64,000 nt of DNA from Alteromonas sp. BMJM2 (GTDB taxonomy: Bacteria > Pseudomonadota > Gammaproteobacteria > Enterobacterales > Alteromonadaceae), in NCBI RefSeq assembly GCF_027257845.1, contig NZ_JAPVOT010000012.1:1-64000 (forward strand), in the 5' to 3' direction. Shown here in pieces: positions 35,220 through 44,590 of this stretch (position 1 is the first letter of the stretch; every line of letters starts with the position of its first letter). Under the pieces are notes generated by a model. The model was not told the origin of the DNA. It saw only the letters and a program-made list of their open reading frames with translations, and searched no databases. The translations under genes were made by a program, and so were the position numbers.

Positions 35220-36887
35220 ATGGCTCAATACGTATACAGTATGCATCGCGTTGGCAAAATTGTGCCACCGAATAAACAAATTCTTAAAAATATCTCTCTC
35301 AGTTTTTTCCCAGGCGCAAAAATTGGCGTACTTGGTCTAAACGGAGCTGGTAAATCAACACTTTTGCGTATCATGGCAGGTATCGACACCGATATTGAAG
35401 GTGAAGCACGTCCCCAGCCAGGATTGAAAATAGGTTATCTATCGCAAGAGCCTCGTCTTGATGAAACCAAAGACGTTCGCGGCAATATTGAAGAGGCCGT
35501 AGCGGATGTTAAGCATGCTCTCACACGGCTTGATGAAGTGTACGCTGCCTATGCAGATGCCGATGCCGACTTTGATGCATTAGCCAAAGAGCAAGGTGAA
35601 CTTGAAGCGGTCATAGCCACCAAAGATGGGCACAACCTTGAAAACGTGCTTGAGCGTGCTGCCGATGCGTTAAGGCTTCCTGCGTGGGATGCTGATGTTA
35701 GCAAGCTATCAGGTGGTGAACGTCGTCGGGTTGCATTGTGTCGCCTACTACTTGAAAAACCAGAAATGCTGCTTTTGGACGAACCCACTAACCATTTGGA
35801 TGCGGAATCCGTAGCATGGCTAGAGCGCTTCTTACACGACTACGAAGGCACCGTGGTAGCCATCACCCATGATAGGTACTTCTTAGATAATGTAGCAGGA
35901 TGGATTTTAGAACTTGACCGCGGTGAAGGTATTCCATGGGAAGGTAACTACTCATCTTGGCTTGAACAAAAAGAAAGCAGATTGGAGCAGGAAGAGAGAA
36001 CAGAGACCGCCCGTCAAAAGAGTATTAAACAAGAACTTGAATGGGTGCGCTCAAATCCGAAAGGGCGTCATGCTAAGAGTAAAGCGCGTATGGCTCGGTT
36101 TGAAGAGCTTTCTACGAGTGACTATCAAAAGAGAAACGAAACGAACGAGTTATTCATTCCACCAGGCGAGCGTTTGGGCGATAAAGTTATTGATGTATCA
36201 AACCTTAAAAAGTCATATGGCGAACGCGTGCTTATCGACGATTTATCATTTAGCGTTCCAAAAGGTGCCATCGTTGGGATTGTCGGTCCAAATGGTGCCG
36301 GTAAGTCTACCCTATTTAGAATGCTAACTGGCGCAGAGCAGCCTGATTCAGGAAATATCGAACTTGGTGATACGGTAAACATTGCAGCGGTTGAGCAGTT
36401 CCGCGATCACATGAATGAAAACAACACCGTATGGAAGGAAATTTCGGATGACCAAGACATTATCCGAATTGGTAACTTCGAAATTGCCAGTAGAGCCTAT
36501 TGCAGCAGATTTAACTTTAAAGGTAACGACCAACAAAAGTTTATCAAAGACTTGTCAGGTGGTGAACGTAACCGAGTGCATTTAGCTAAGCTGTTAAAAG
36601 CCGGCGGAAACGTGTTGCTACTGGATGAGCCTACCAATGACTTGGATGTTGAAACGCTCCGTGCACTTGAAAATGCCTTGTTGGAGTTCCCTGGTTGCGC
36701 GATGGTTATTTCCCACGATAGATGGTTCCTAGACAGAGTAGCGACTCACATTATGGATTACCGTGACGAAGGCAATATTAACTTCTTTGAGGGTAACTAT
36801 GCCGACTATGAAACATGGCTCAAGCAAGAGTTTGGTAAAGATATTGTGGAACCTCACCGCTTGAAGTACAAGCGCATGTCTAAGTAG
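35220..36887 (+). CDS. ettA: Energy-dependent translational throttle protein EttA (ABC-F)
   Basis: ABC-F ATPase that binds the ribosomal E site and gates the first elongation step according to ATP/ADP. 555 residues, as in E. coli. Two ABC domains are visible: Walker A GLNGAGKST and signature LSGGERRRVALCR in the first; GPNGAGKST and LSGGERNRVHLAK in the second. Walker B is LLLDEPTNHLD and LLLDEPTNDLD. The interdomain linker contains the charged ribosome-contacting helices (QKSIKQELEWVRSNPKGR). No membrane domain, as expected. Confidence 0.96.
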   Translation: MAQYVYSMHRVGKIVPPNKQILKNISLSFFPGAKIGVLGLNGAGKSTLLRIMAGIDTDIEGEARPQPGLKIGYLSQEPRLDETKDVRGNIEEAVADVKHALTRLDEVYAAYADADADFDALAKEQGELEAVIATKDGHNLENVLERAADALRLPAWDADVSKLSGGERRRVALCRLLLEKPEMLLLDEPTNHLDAESVAWLERFLHDYEGTVVAITHDRYFLDNVAGWILELDRGEGIPWEGNYSSWLEQKESRLEQEERTETARQKSIKQELEWVRSNPKGRHAKSKARMARFEELSTSDYQKRNETNELFIPPGERLGDKVIDVSNLKKSYGERVLIDDLSFSVPKGAIVGIVGPNGAGKSTLFRMLTGAEQPDSGNIELGDTVNIAAVEQFRDHMNENNTVWKEISDDQDIIRIGNFEIASRAYCSRFNFKGNDQQKFIKDLSGGERNRVHLAKLLKAGGNVLLLDEPTNDLDVETLRALENALLEFPGCAMVISHDRWFLDRVATHIMDYRDEGNINFFEGNYADYETWLKQEFGKDIVEPHRLKYKRMSK

Positions 36888-36996
36888 TTAATAACGTCGT
36901 TGTGAACAACGCTGATAAACGTAACGGTGCGTTAATAGCACGCTGACAACGCAGCTATTAACTCATTAGCATCAGTAAACAGCATTAAGTAACGAT

Positions 36997-37025
36997 AAGG
37001 CCCTCTTCAAACAGAGGGCCTTTTT
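36997..37025 (+). terminator. Intrinsic terminator of ettA
   Basis: AAGGCCCTCT (36997-37006) pairs with AGAGGGCCTT (37013-37022) around a 6-base loop, followed by T residues, about 110 bp past the ettA stop. Confidence 0.88.
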
Positions 37026-37150
37026 GCGTTACGACACACCTACTAGCTGCCAAAATGAACAGCATCTCGCAAATTATTATTTCTTTACGTTGATAACCCG
37101 CCGTTATTCGCTAATACTGGGGTTAATAGGACTTAAAGAGATAAGAGAGC

Positions 37151-37558
37151 ATGACAGACAAGCGTCAATTTCAAAGGGTTGCATTAAATGTTCCGGGAAA
37201 GCTTGCCCACAACGATAGCGAAATAGATGTCATTGTTCATGATGTATCCCTACAAGGGATTAAACTACTCGCTACTGAGACTGAACTGGCTAAATTGCCT
37301 TTTGATAGTCATGACCCATACGTGGCTAACTTTAGGGCCAACGAGGATAGCCCTCTCATCACTTTATATATAGAGCAGCTTTATCGACATTCAGATAGCC
37401 GCAAGTCGAAGGTGTCATTGGGATGTAAGGTGTCACAAATGGATATAAATTGCGTCAGTGCCCTGCGACGCTTAATTAGTTTAAATAGCCCAGATGACAG
37501 CATTGATGAAAAAGATCTCAATGCGTTGGTCAATGCTGTCTATGAACACGGTAATTAA
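37151..37558 (+). CDS. Small PilZ-domain protein (c-di-GMP binding candidate)
   Basis: A 135-residue single-domain PilZ protein. The c-di-GMP contacts are present: RQFQR (R-x3-R, residues 5-9) and DVSLQG (D-x-S-x2-G, about 35-40). It should bind c-di-GMP and act as an adaptor; the target is unknown. AGAG precedes the ATG. It is convergent with radA, with a second, very large PilZ protein on the far side of radA. Confidence 0.85.
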   Translation: MTDKRQFQRVALNVPGKLAHNDSEIDVIVHDVSLQGIKLLATETELAKLPFDSHDPYVANFRANEDSPLITLYIEQLYRHSDSRKSKVSLGCKVSQMDINCVSALRRLISLNSPDDSIDEKDLNALVNAVYEHGN

Positions 37559-37583
37559 CACTTACTTTCAGGTAGACCTTATT

Positions 37584-38954
37584 CTACTGTTCCAACGCAT
37601 CTAGTGCTTCTGACAAACGGGCTACCGGTATTACCCTCATACTCTGCATGGCTTGCTTCGGCATATTAGCTTTTGGCACTATCGCACGTTTAAATCCGTG
37701 CTTTGCAGCTTCAATGATGCGTTCGGTGCCATTGGGAACAGGCCTAATTTCACCAGCTAGCCCTACTTCACCAAAGACAATAAGGTCATTAGGCAGCGAG
37801 CGATTTCTAAAGCTAGAAATCATTGCCAGTAGTAACGCCAAATCAGCACCAGTCTCGGTTACCCTTACACCACCCACTACATTCACAAACACATCTTGAT
37901 CGTTCATTTGAACATTGCCGTGGCGATGAAGTACGGCTAGCAGCATCGAAAGCCTGTTTTGATCAAGGCCCACCGCGATACGTCTTGGATTAGACATTTG
38001 TGAGTAATCTACCAACGCCTGAATTTCAACAAGCAGTGGCCGCGTTCCCTCCCAAATAACCATAACGCTGGAGCCTGGAGTTTCATTTTCGTCACGACTT
38101 AAAAATATGGCAGACGGATTTTTGACCTCTTTCAAGCCTTTTTCAGTCATCGCAAAAACGCCCAGCTCATTGACCGCACCAAAGCGGTTTTTATGACTGC
38201 GCAAGGTGCGATAACGACCATCGCTTTCCCCTTCCAGCATCATTGAGCTATCTATACAGTGTTCTAGCACCTTCGGCCCGGCAAGGTTGCCATCTTTCGT
38301 CACGTGGCCGACAATGAACATAGCGATATGATTTTGCTTGGCAAAGCGCGTTAGATAGGCAGCACCTTCACGAACCTGAGACACACTACCAGGTGCAGAC
38401 TGGACGTCGGCAACATGCATGACTTGGATTGAATCAATAACCATTATTTTTGGTTTTTCAGTCATTGCTAAATCGCAAATGGTTTCGACGTTGGTTTCAG
38501 CGAGCATCATTAAGTTGTCATCCGGTAACGATAATCGTTTTGCGCGCATCGCCACTTGCTGTAGCGACTCCTCACCGGTAACGTAAAGCGCCTTCTCAGT
38601 CTTTGCCATTTGGCACATCACTTGAAGCAAAAGCGTACTTTTTCCCGCGCCAGGCGATCCACCGATTAGCATTGCAGCGCCTGGAACAATCCCGCCGCCA
38701 AGAACGCGATCCAACTCTTTAAAGCCCGAAGAAAAACGAGGCAGCGCTTCTAGGTCAATGGCGTTTAATTTCTCGATTTTGGCCGCTGTCTGCCCTGCAT
38801 ATCCTGCGTTAACTTGACGCGTATTTTCTTTGGCGCTTGCCACTACAAACTCGCTAATGGTATTCCATTGTTTACATTCAGTGCATTGTCCTTGCCAACG
38901 AGGAAATTCTGCACCACAGTCAGAACACACATAAGCAGTTTTACGTTTTGCCAT
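37584..38954 (-). CDS. radA: DNA repair protein RadA
   Basis: RecA-like branch-migration protein that helps process recombination intermediates. The 456-residue protein has a four-Cys zinc finger (CSDCGAEF, CTECKQW), Walker A GGSPGAGKST (about 96-105), the KNRFG motif (KNRFGAVNELGVF) and a C-terminal Lon-protease-like domain (about 300-456; VFGEVGLAGEIRPVPNG) without a protease active site. In E. coli radA follows serB; here serB is 2.8 kb away on the same strand, separated by the big PilZ gene. Confidence 0.96.
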   Translation of the reverse strand: MAKRKTAYVCSDCGAEFPRWQGQCTECKQWNTISEFVVASAKENTRQVNAGYAGQTAAKIEKLNAIDLEALPRFSSGFKELDRVLGGGIVPGAAMLIGGSPGAGKSTLLLQVMCQMAKTEKALYVTGEESLQQVAMRAKRLSLPDDNLMMLAETNVETICDLAMTEKPKIMVIDSIQVMHVADVQSAPGSVSQVREGAAYLTRFAKQNHIAMFIVGHVTKDGNLAGPKVLEHCIDSSMMLEGESDGRYRTLRSHKNRFGAVNELGVFAMTEKGLKEVKNPSAIFLSRDENETPGSSVMVIWEGTRPLLVEIQALVDYSQMSNPRRIAVGLDQNRLSMLLAVLHRHGNVQMNDQDVFVNVVGGVRVTETGADLALLLAMISSFRNRSLPNDLIVFGEVGLAGEIRPVPNGTERIIEAAKHGFKRAIVPKANMPKQAMQSMRVIPVARLSEALDALEQ

Positions 38955-39137
38955 TTTCCAGTTTTATCCACAACTTAAAAAGAGTATTCTATCATTAAAC
39001 GGCTTTGGAATAAGTACAAGGCTTCTTGAATTTGAAGATGAAAGCAGGCTTACCAGAGAAATTCAAAGGTTAAGGTCTTTTCTTCCACTGCCGATAAAAA
39101 CTAAAATGAATAATGTAAACAACAAAGTTGCGCATAG

Positions 39138-41738
39138 ATGAGTCAAGACTTAGCACAGTACGCTGACATAATCGATCAGTTAAAACCAATGGTTAACGAG
39201 CCCGAGTTCAACCAAGTTTTACAGCAAGTTGCGTCTGACATTCCAAAGGAAAAGCGCTTCTTAATTAAAATGGAAGTAAAGCGCCTTGCAAAACCTTGCA
39301 TGCGCACGATTGACCTACGTGGAAACGTAGACGGTAAGTGTAAGAAATATCCCCATGAAGGCAGAAACCACTACATGGACGATATTGCCGTTGACAAATT
39401 TGAAGAGCAACTGCGAATATTTGGCCGCTACACCTACGGCGTATACGAGGCGGTTCAAAGCACAGAAAATAACTTTCGTTTAATGCAAGAGCGCGAGGTT
39501 GCACAAGAGCGCGTAGAAATGGCGCGACCAGAATTAAAGAAACGGTCAGCAGTGCTAGAGCAGTTCAAAGTCCCCACAGTAAACTTATTAGACTATAGAC
39601 AGCGCAATACTGAGCGTATGAACTTTGCGGTGGCGGTAGAAATATTTAATAAGTATAACGAATCAATGCGTGGCCTCAGTGTGGATATTTCTCTTGAGGG
39701 ACTGCAAGTGAAGTTATCGAAAGACACCATCTTTGAAAAAGGCGATCTGCTTTTTATCTACTTCAGAGGGCTTGAGAATGAGTTCACGATGGATAAGAAA
39801 AATGGTATCGCTTACAAGTTAGTAAAAATTTCCACGAAAAACGATGTGAAATACCTCGCCCTACAACGGGATCCCGAACATCCAAACAAAAGCTTTGATC
39901 AATTTTTAGAGAGTTTTATTCACGGTAACAAACGTCGCTATAAAGTTAACATGAATAACACGATCGAAGCGATAACCAGTAAAACGTCTGAACAATATTT
40001 CTCACCCCGCAGTCCAACTCTGCCGGTTTACATCGACGTTGTGAATCAAACGTTGGTGCCACGCTTTGCTATGATGAACGAAGTAAATCGAGAAACATTG
40101 CAATACTGGCAGGATGAAGAAGACAACTGCCGTTTGAATTTTCTGCTCACTCAAGAGCGGCTCAAGCGCTTGCTGCAAAAGTCTGAAGAAGTTAGAGAAT
40201 GTTTTGTTTATAGCTTTACCCATTTGCAAAACAGTAAAGTTTACTTCTATTCGGCCTCATTTGAAGAACTCGCGCAAAAAGACCTGCTTAAACAAGTATT
40301 TTTAGGCTTTGGTTCCAAAAAAGCGAGCTGGAGGGTGTATAAGATAGCGCTGACCAGTATGGTTCCTGAACAGGCACACATTCCGCTTTCTATTCCTGAT
40401 TCTGTCGGTAGTAAAGTGAAGAAGCTCAACACGCCGCTTTCTGCCAGACTTATGTCGAAGCTTAAAAACTTGCGCTACCTTGCCCACATTACCGATGTCA
40501 CATCAATAACGGGCCAAGAAACCTACAATGAATTTGCGTTTAATCGGGATAATCTTTCGCACTTGCGTAACTTTGGTCATCCCCGCAATCGTCCACCAGC
40601 TGATATTCAAGTTGTACGATTCAAAAACGAAGAATTAAGAATAGAGAGTCGCTATCGACTACGCACGCACATTGAAGCGCGTTTCAATGGTGACGAGAAC
40701 GTTCACAAAGGTGTGAGCGAAGATATCTCAGTACATGGTTTGGGCCTTCGAGTAGAGTTAACAAAGGAATATGTCGGCAGTCTAGAGGGCCGTGTCGAAG
40801 TCGCATTTCCTCGCCTTCAGGCCATTACTACAACGTTTGACGTTATGCAATTACAGTATGAAATCATTTATCACAATGTCGAAAAGAACATACTGCATTT
40901 AAAAGCAGCTCCAGGCGATGAGGGTAAAACGGCGCGAAGTTTTTTTGAAGAACTAATAAAGAAAAACAAAGCAAACCTGCATGCGGAGTCTGACGAAGAA
41001 GAGATCCCAGGTATGGGACAAGCTCTTCGCTGTATAAATGCTAGAAATGCTACCTCTCTTTCTTTTCTTATGAGCAAGGAGGGCGTTAGGTATACCCCGC
41101 AAGCGGGCATCATTGGTAAACAAGATGAACGGATAACGTTACTTACTACCCAGTATGCCGAGCGAGGAAAAGTAAATTTGGAATTCTTGTTTCGAGATCG
41201 AAAGCAAGACTCGCCATTTGTCCAAAGCGGTGTGAAGACAGTAAAGCTAGAAAATATGCCGTTGCGACAAGAGTTATTTGTCTCTTTTGACAATAGTCAA
41301 AAAGATTCACGAATGGCTATTATCCCTCGCTATTCTCACAAGTTTGAAAATAATACACAACGACAGAATTTTATTAAAGAAGCAATGACCCGAGGTCAGT
41401 TTATTGCAATACATGTCATGCTTACCACCACGGGTAAACCCGACCTATCTATGCTGCAAACAGAGATAAATTACGTGACCATGTATGCCATGCACCGAGC
41501 AAGAGAGCTTGAGAAAAAAATGTGGAGTATTGCTGCCTGCGCTCACCTTGTTGATGTAACCGATGAAGTATTAGTGCGTTATGGTTTTAGCACTGCAGAA
41601 ATTGCGCAAAACCGAACACTTGAGGGTATGACGCGAAGCCAAACCTCAAACCGCCCACTCCTCGGCAATACGGATAGCTCGAATAATTCAGAAAGCGAAG
41701 GCAATCCATCACATAAACCCGCCGCTGAAAACTTATAA
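39138..41738 (+). CDS. Large protein with two PilZ domains
   Basis: An 866-residue cytoplasmic protein with no signal peptide or membrane segment. Two PilZ domains are seen. The first has R156-x3-R160 and DISLEG (183-188). The second has RYRLR near 500 and DISVHG near 528. The rest has no motif I recognise. Length and location next to radA/serB match a family of uncharacterised PilZ proteins in Alteromonadales and Vibrionales. The C-terminal 40 residues are Ser/Asn-rich and look disordered. Probably a c-di-GMP receptor for motility or surface behaviour; target unknown. A shared terminator follows. Confidence 0.85.
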   Translation: MSQDLAQYADIIDQLKPMVNEPEFNQVLQQVASDIPKEKRFLIKMEVKRLAKPCMRTIDLRGNVDGKCKKYPHEGRNHYMDDIAVDKFEEQLRIFGRYTYGVYEAVQSTENNFRLMQEREVAQERVEMARPELKKRSAVLEQFKVPTVNLLDYRQRNTERMNFAVAVEIFNKYNESMRGLSVDISLEGLQVKLSKDTIFEKGDLLFIYFRGLENEFTMDKKNGIAYKLVKISTKNDVKYLALQRDPEHPNKSFDQFLESFIHGNKRRYKVNMNNTIEAITSKTSEQYFSPRSPTLPVYIDVVNQTLVPRFAMMNEVNRETLQYWQDEEDNCRLNFLLTQERLKRLLQKSEEVRECFVYSFTHLQNSKVYFYSASFEELAQKDLLKQVFLGFGSKKASWRVYKIALTSMVPEQAHIPLSIPDSVGSKVKKLNTPLSARLMSKLKNLRYLAHITDVTSITGQETYNEFAFNRDNLSHLRNFGHPRNRPPADIQVVRFKNEELRIESRYRLRTHIEARFNGDENVHKGVSEDISVHGLGLRVELTKEYVGSLEGRVEVAFPRLQAITTTFDVMQLQYEIIYHNVEKNILHLKAAPGDEGKTARSFFEELIKKNKANLHAESDEEEIPGMGQALRCINARNATSLSFLMSKEGVRYTPQAGIIGKQDERITLLTTQYAERGKVNLEFLFRDRKQDSPFVQSGVKTVKLENMPLRQELFVSFDNSQKDSRMAIIPRYSHKFENNTQRQNFIKEAMTRGQFIAIHVMLTTTGKPDLSMLQTEINYVTMYAMHRARELEKKMWSIAACAHLVDVTDEVLVRYGFSTAEIAQNRTLEGMTRSQTSNRPLLGNTDSSNNSESEGNPSHKPAAENL

Positions 41739-41746
41739 GACATCTA

Positions 41747-41769
41747 AAAGAGGGAGAGCCTCCCTCTTT
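41747..41769. terminator. Bidirectional terminator between the large PilZ gene and serB
   Basis: AAAGAGGGAG (41747-41756) pairs with CTCCCTCTTT (41760-41769) around a 3-base loop. It fills the 32-bp gap between convergent genes. Confidence 0.8.
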
Positions 41770-41770
41770 C

Positions 41771-42763
41771 CTATTCCTGTAGAAAATAAAGCAAACTGTG
41801 AAGGCTTCCTACACGTATGGCAACATCAGCCTTCTCGTTTACTACAGGCTTACCGTGGCAAGCTACACCCATTGCTGATTCAGCCATCATGACCAGATCG
41901 TTAGCTCCATCTCCCATTGCCACAGTCTGTGTATCTGGGATATTCCAGGTTGTTGCTAGTTCTTTAACCGTTTTGGCCTTAACATCGGCATTAACTATCT
42001 CGCCATTCACTTTTCCGGTAAGAAGTCCATTTTCAATCACTAATGTGTTGGACCTGGCGTAATCTAGTCCTAATCTACGTTTTAAATGATCAGCAAAATA
42101 AGTAAAACCACCCGATGCAATTGCTAGCTTCCAGTTGTGTTTTTTCAACTCGTTAATCAATGCTTGTATACCAGGCATGATGGGGACGCTATCTCTAATC
42201 TGGCGCAGGTGTTCAACGGGTACCCCCTTAAGGCAAGCAACCCGATGGTGGAGACTTTCGTTAAACGCTATTTCTCCTCGCATGGCTTTTTCTGTCACTT
42301 TTGCGACTTCTTCACCTACGTCTGCCAGCTTGGCAATTTCATCGATGCACTCTATACCTATTACCGTGCTGTCCATATCCATAACCAACAAACCGCCTTT
42401 AGAAAGAGAAGGTTGTGTCTGTTGTAAACCGATATCAACGTTAAAGGTTTCTGATAAAGCACCAAGGAGGGCTCTCAAGCTCGCTAAGTCGTCGTCGAGA
42501 AGATTTCCCTTTATCACCACTACATCATCACCGAATTGTTGATGTAAATGATGGAACGCTAAACTTACCGTATCGAATTGTGATTGGGTGTCAGTCAGTA
42601 TATTGCCGACAATATAGGGAGTGAGTGCCTGGCCTATGATGGTCATTGACGCGTGAAAGGACACATCGCGTTGCTGCATGGCTATAAGACCAGCTAGTGC
42701 TGCAGAGCAATGCATGTCATCTGCAGCGTTATCACCTAACAACTGCTTAAAAGTGTCGAGCAC
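41771..42763 (-). CDS. serB: Phosphoserine phosphatase
   Basis: Last step of serine synthesis, in the HAD superfamily. The catalytic motif I is DMDSTVIGIECIDEIA (about 128-143), motif II is in AIASGGFTYFAD, and motif III/IV is VAMGDGANDLVMM. The N-terminal ~110 residues form an ACT-like regulatory domain. 330 residues, close to E. coli SerB (322). The start is GTG at 42763. Divergent from ytjB, as in E. coli. Confidence 0.96.
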   Translation of the reverse strand: MLDTFKQLLGDNAADDMHCSAALAGLIAMQQRDVSFHASMTIIGQALTPYIVGNILTDTQSQFDTVSLAFHHLHQQFGDDVVVIKGNLLDDDLASLRALLGALSETFNVDIGLQQTQPSLSKGGLLVMDMDSTVIGIECIDEIAKLADVGEEVAKVTEKAMRGEIAFNESLHHRVACLKGVPVEHLRQIRDSVPIMPGIQALINELKKHNWKLAIASGGFTYFADHLKRRLGLDYARSNTLVIENGLLTGKVNGEIVNADVKAKTVKELATTWNIPDTQTVAMGDGANDLVMMAESAMGVACHGKPVVNEKADVAIRVGSLHSLLYFLQE

Positions 42764-42889
42764 AGGAATATCCTAAAAAATAGTTATAGGTACATGCTAC
42801 CGAATTGGCGAGTGTAATAAAATATCCGCTTTCAAAATAGTAAGATTTATCCTACTGTTACACTCATAGTCATCCCTGAACGGAATTCC

Positions 42890-43540
42890 ATGTTGGCAAA
42901 GGCTGAAACCAACTTATTGACCTCGTCAACAAGTCACTCTCATTCGTTGTATACCGTTGTTAAAAGGCTGCTACACACGTTGTTAGCGAGCCTTGTGATC
43001 GGTTTGCTTGTTGCGCTGTTACTCCTGCTTCAGCGTTATCAGGAAGAATGGCTGCTTACGCAAACCGAGTATTCAGGCAGCAGTGCAGCTAGGCAGTATG
43101 CAAAACTTGTTTCACCTATTTTGGACACTGAAAACGACACTGCAAAAGCGCTAGCGCTTAAAAACATCGCTGTTGTTTTAACTCAAGAGCCTCACGTTCT
43201 CGGCATTGCGATATTTGACGAAAGAGGCCAGTACATCGCTCCTCTACCAAAAACGGAAAGTGTCGTTACCTTGAGTCAATCTCAAGAAATACGACCTCTC
43301 ACTTTTGTTGAGTCGGTTGTAAACGACAGCGACAACGTGATTGGGTACGTCCATATTCACATGAATACAAAGGTAGTCTTAGCAGACCCGCTGGCTCTTA
43401 GAACACAGCTAATACTCATTGGGGTTATTGTCTTGTTTTTAGCATTGGTGATAGGGATATACCTTACCCGTGGATTCTACAAATTTAGACCTTGGGTGAT
43501 AAACAAAATTGCACAACTAGGAAACGTTCAATCAAAATAA
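42890..43540 (+). CDS. ytjB: YtjB/AhpA (Smp) family membrane protein
   Basis: A 216-residue inner-membrane protein of the SMP_2 family. It has a transmembrane helix at about 29-48, a periplasmic domain (ALKNIAVVLTQEPHVLGIAIFDERGQY) resembling a small sensor fold, and a second helix at about 172-193, ending in a short basic tail. Role is poorly known. Divergent pairing with serB is conserved in enterics and supports the assignment. CGGAA precedes the ATG. Confidence 0.85.
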   Translation: MLAKAETNLLTSSTSHSHSLYTVVKRLLHTLLASLVIGLLVALLLLLQRYQEEWLLTQTEYSGSSAARQYAKLVSPILDTENDTAKALALKNIAVVLTQEPHVLGIAIFDERGQYIAPLPKTESVVTLSQSQEIRPLTFVESVVNDSDNVIGYVHIHMNTKVVLADPLALRTQLILIGVIVLFLALVIGIYLTRGFYKFRPWVINKIAQLGNVQSK

Positions 43541-43617
43541 CTAAACTAAGCGGTGGTAGTTTTTAACTCACCAGCAATTGATGACGTTGAAAGGAATTTC
43601 CTCCAAAAGAGGTTAAG

Positions 43618-44514
43618 CTAAAAGGGCTTTGGCCTAAACAGGCGTTCGTAGTTGGCAGATGTTAATGCCTCAATTTCACTGGGCTCTATGTCAGAAATGT
43701 CGGCAAGGGCTGTAACCACATCTTTTAGATAATGCGGCATATTAGGTTGACCTTGTCTGCCGGCCATTGGCATGTCCGGTGCATCTGTCTCCAGTAAAAT
43801 ACTGTCTGTATGGTTACGAAGTAAATGAGCTACGGTATCTCTTGTCTTCTTAGCACGTTCGTAGGTGATCGTGCCGCCAATTCCTAAGTAGAACCCTCTT
43901 TCAATGTATCGCTCAGCAATATCTATACTGCCTGAAAATGCGTGGACTACCCCCCTTCCAGAAAAAGAAGTCGCTTTCAATGATTCGAATAACAAATGAT
44001 GAGATTTACGATGATGCAAAATAACGGGAAGATCGTAAGCATCCGCGAGAGCGATGTGAGCGTGAAAAACCTGCTTTTGAATATTTATATCAACCGATAT
44101 GTGGCCGTCTAACCCCGTCTCTCCAATGGCGCAGAAACGGCCTTGAGCCGTAGGTTGACAGCCTTGAGCGGTAGGTGAACAGCCCTGAGCGGTAGGTGAA
44201 CAGCCTTGAGCGCTGCGTAGCCCTCCCTTAGCATCTGCCACAGCGCGAGCAACGGCTTCTTCAAGCTTCTTAATCAAAGTGGGAATGGCGCCGATGTCAC
44301 TGGGTAAAAAGTAAGGATGGAGCCCAATGGCGGTGTCGACAGGAAGAATATCACTGTATTGCTGTTTGGTGTATTGTCTAAGCACCTCCCATGACTCAGG
44401 TGTAATGCCCGGTACCATTATTCGCTCTATGCCATTTTGCTTAGCTAGCTGCAGAGCCTCTGTAATATTAGTACCCAAGGGAGCCAAATTAAGATGACAA
44501 TGACTGTCTATCAT
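43618..44514 (-). CDS. tatD: TatD-family metal-dependent deoxyribonuclease with an in-frame repeat insertion
   Basis: TIM-barrel metallohydrolase of the TatD DNase family. The metal site includes IDSHCHLNL (2-10), the Glu of IGETGLDGH (130-138), HHRKSHHLL and LLETDAPDMPM. The body is normal, but residues 98-124 are a repeat insertion of a 7-residue unit (GCSPTAQ, GCSPTAQ, GCQPTAQ, preceded by a diverged GLRSAQ). It lies between helix 2 and the catalytic strand, just before the FCAIGETG block, where other TatD proteins have a short loop. Exact paralogue (TatD, YcfH or YjjV) is not resolved. Confidence 0.88.
   Translation of the reverse strand: MIDSHCHLNLAPLGTNITEALQLAKQNGIERIMVPGITPESWEVLRQYTKQQYSDILPVDTAIGLHPYFLPSDIGAIPTLIKKLEEAVARAVADAKGGLRSAQGCSPTAQGCSPTAQGCQPTAQGRFCAIGETGLDGHISVDINIQKQVFHAHIALADAYDLPVILHHRKSHHLLFESLKATSFSGRGVVHAFSGSIDIAERYIERGFYLGIGGTITYERAKKTRDTVAHLLRNHTDSILLETDAPDMPMAGRQGQPNMPHYLKDVVTALADISDIEPSEIEALTSANYERLFRPKPF
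44138..44221. repeat. In-frame 21-bp minisatellite within tatD, 4 units
   Basis: Units begin at 44138, 44159, 44180 and 44201, each 21 bp and close to CAGCCTTGAGCGGTAGGTGAA. The two central units differ at one base; the outer ones are diverged. 21 bp is seven codons, so unit gain or loss keeps the tatD frame. Confidence 0.9.
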
Positions 44515-44590
44515 GTCGCCTTCCCCTTAAATTAAACTCTTCTTTAAACGCTCTGCTTGGTCTTATGACACTGGATGCTCGTGCAAAAAA

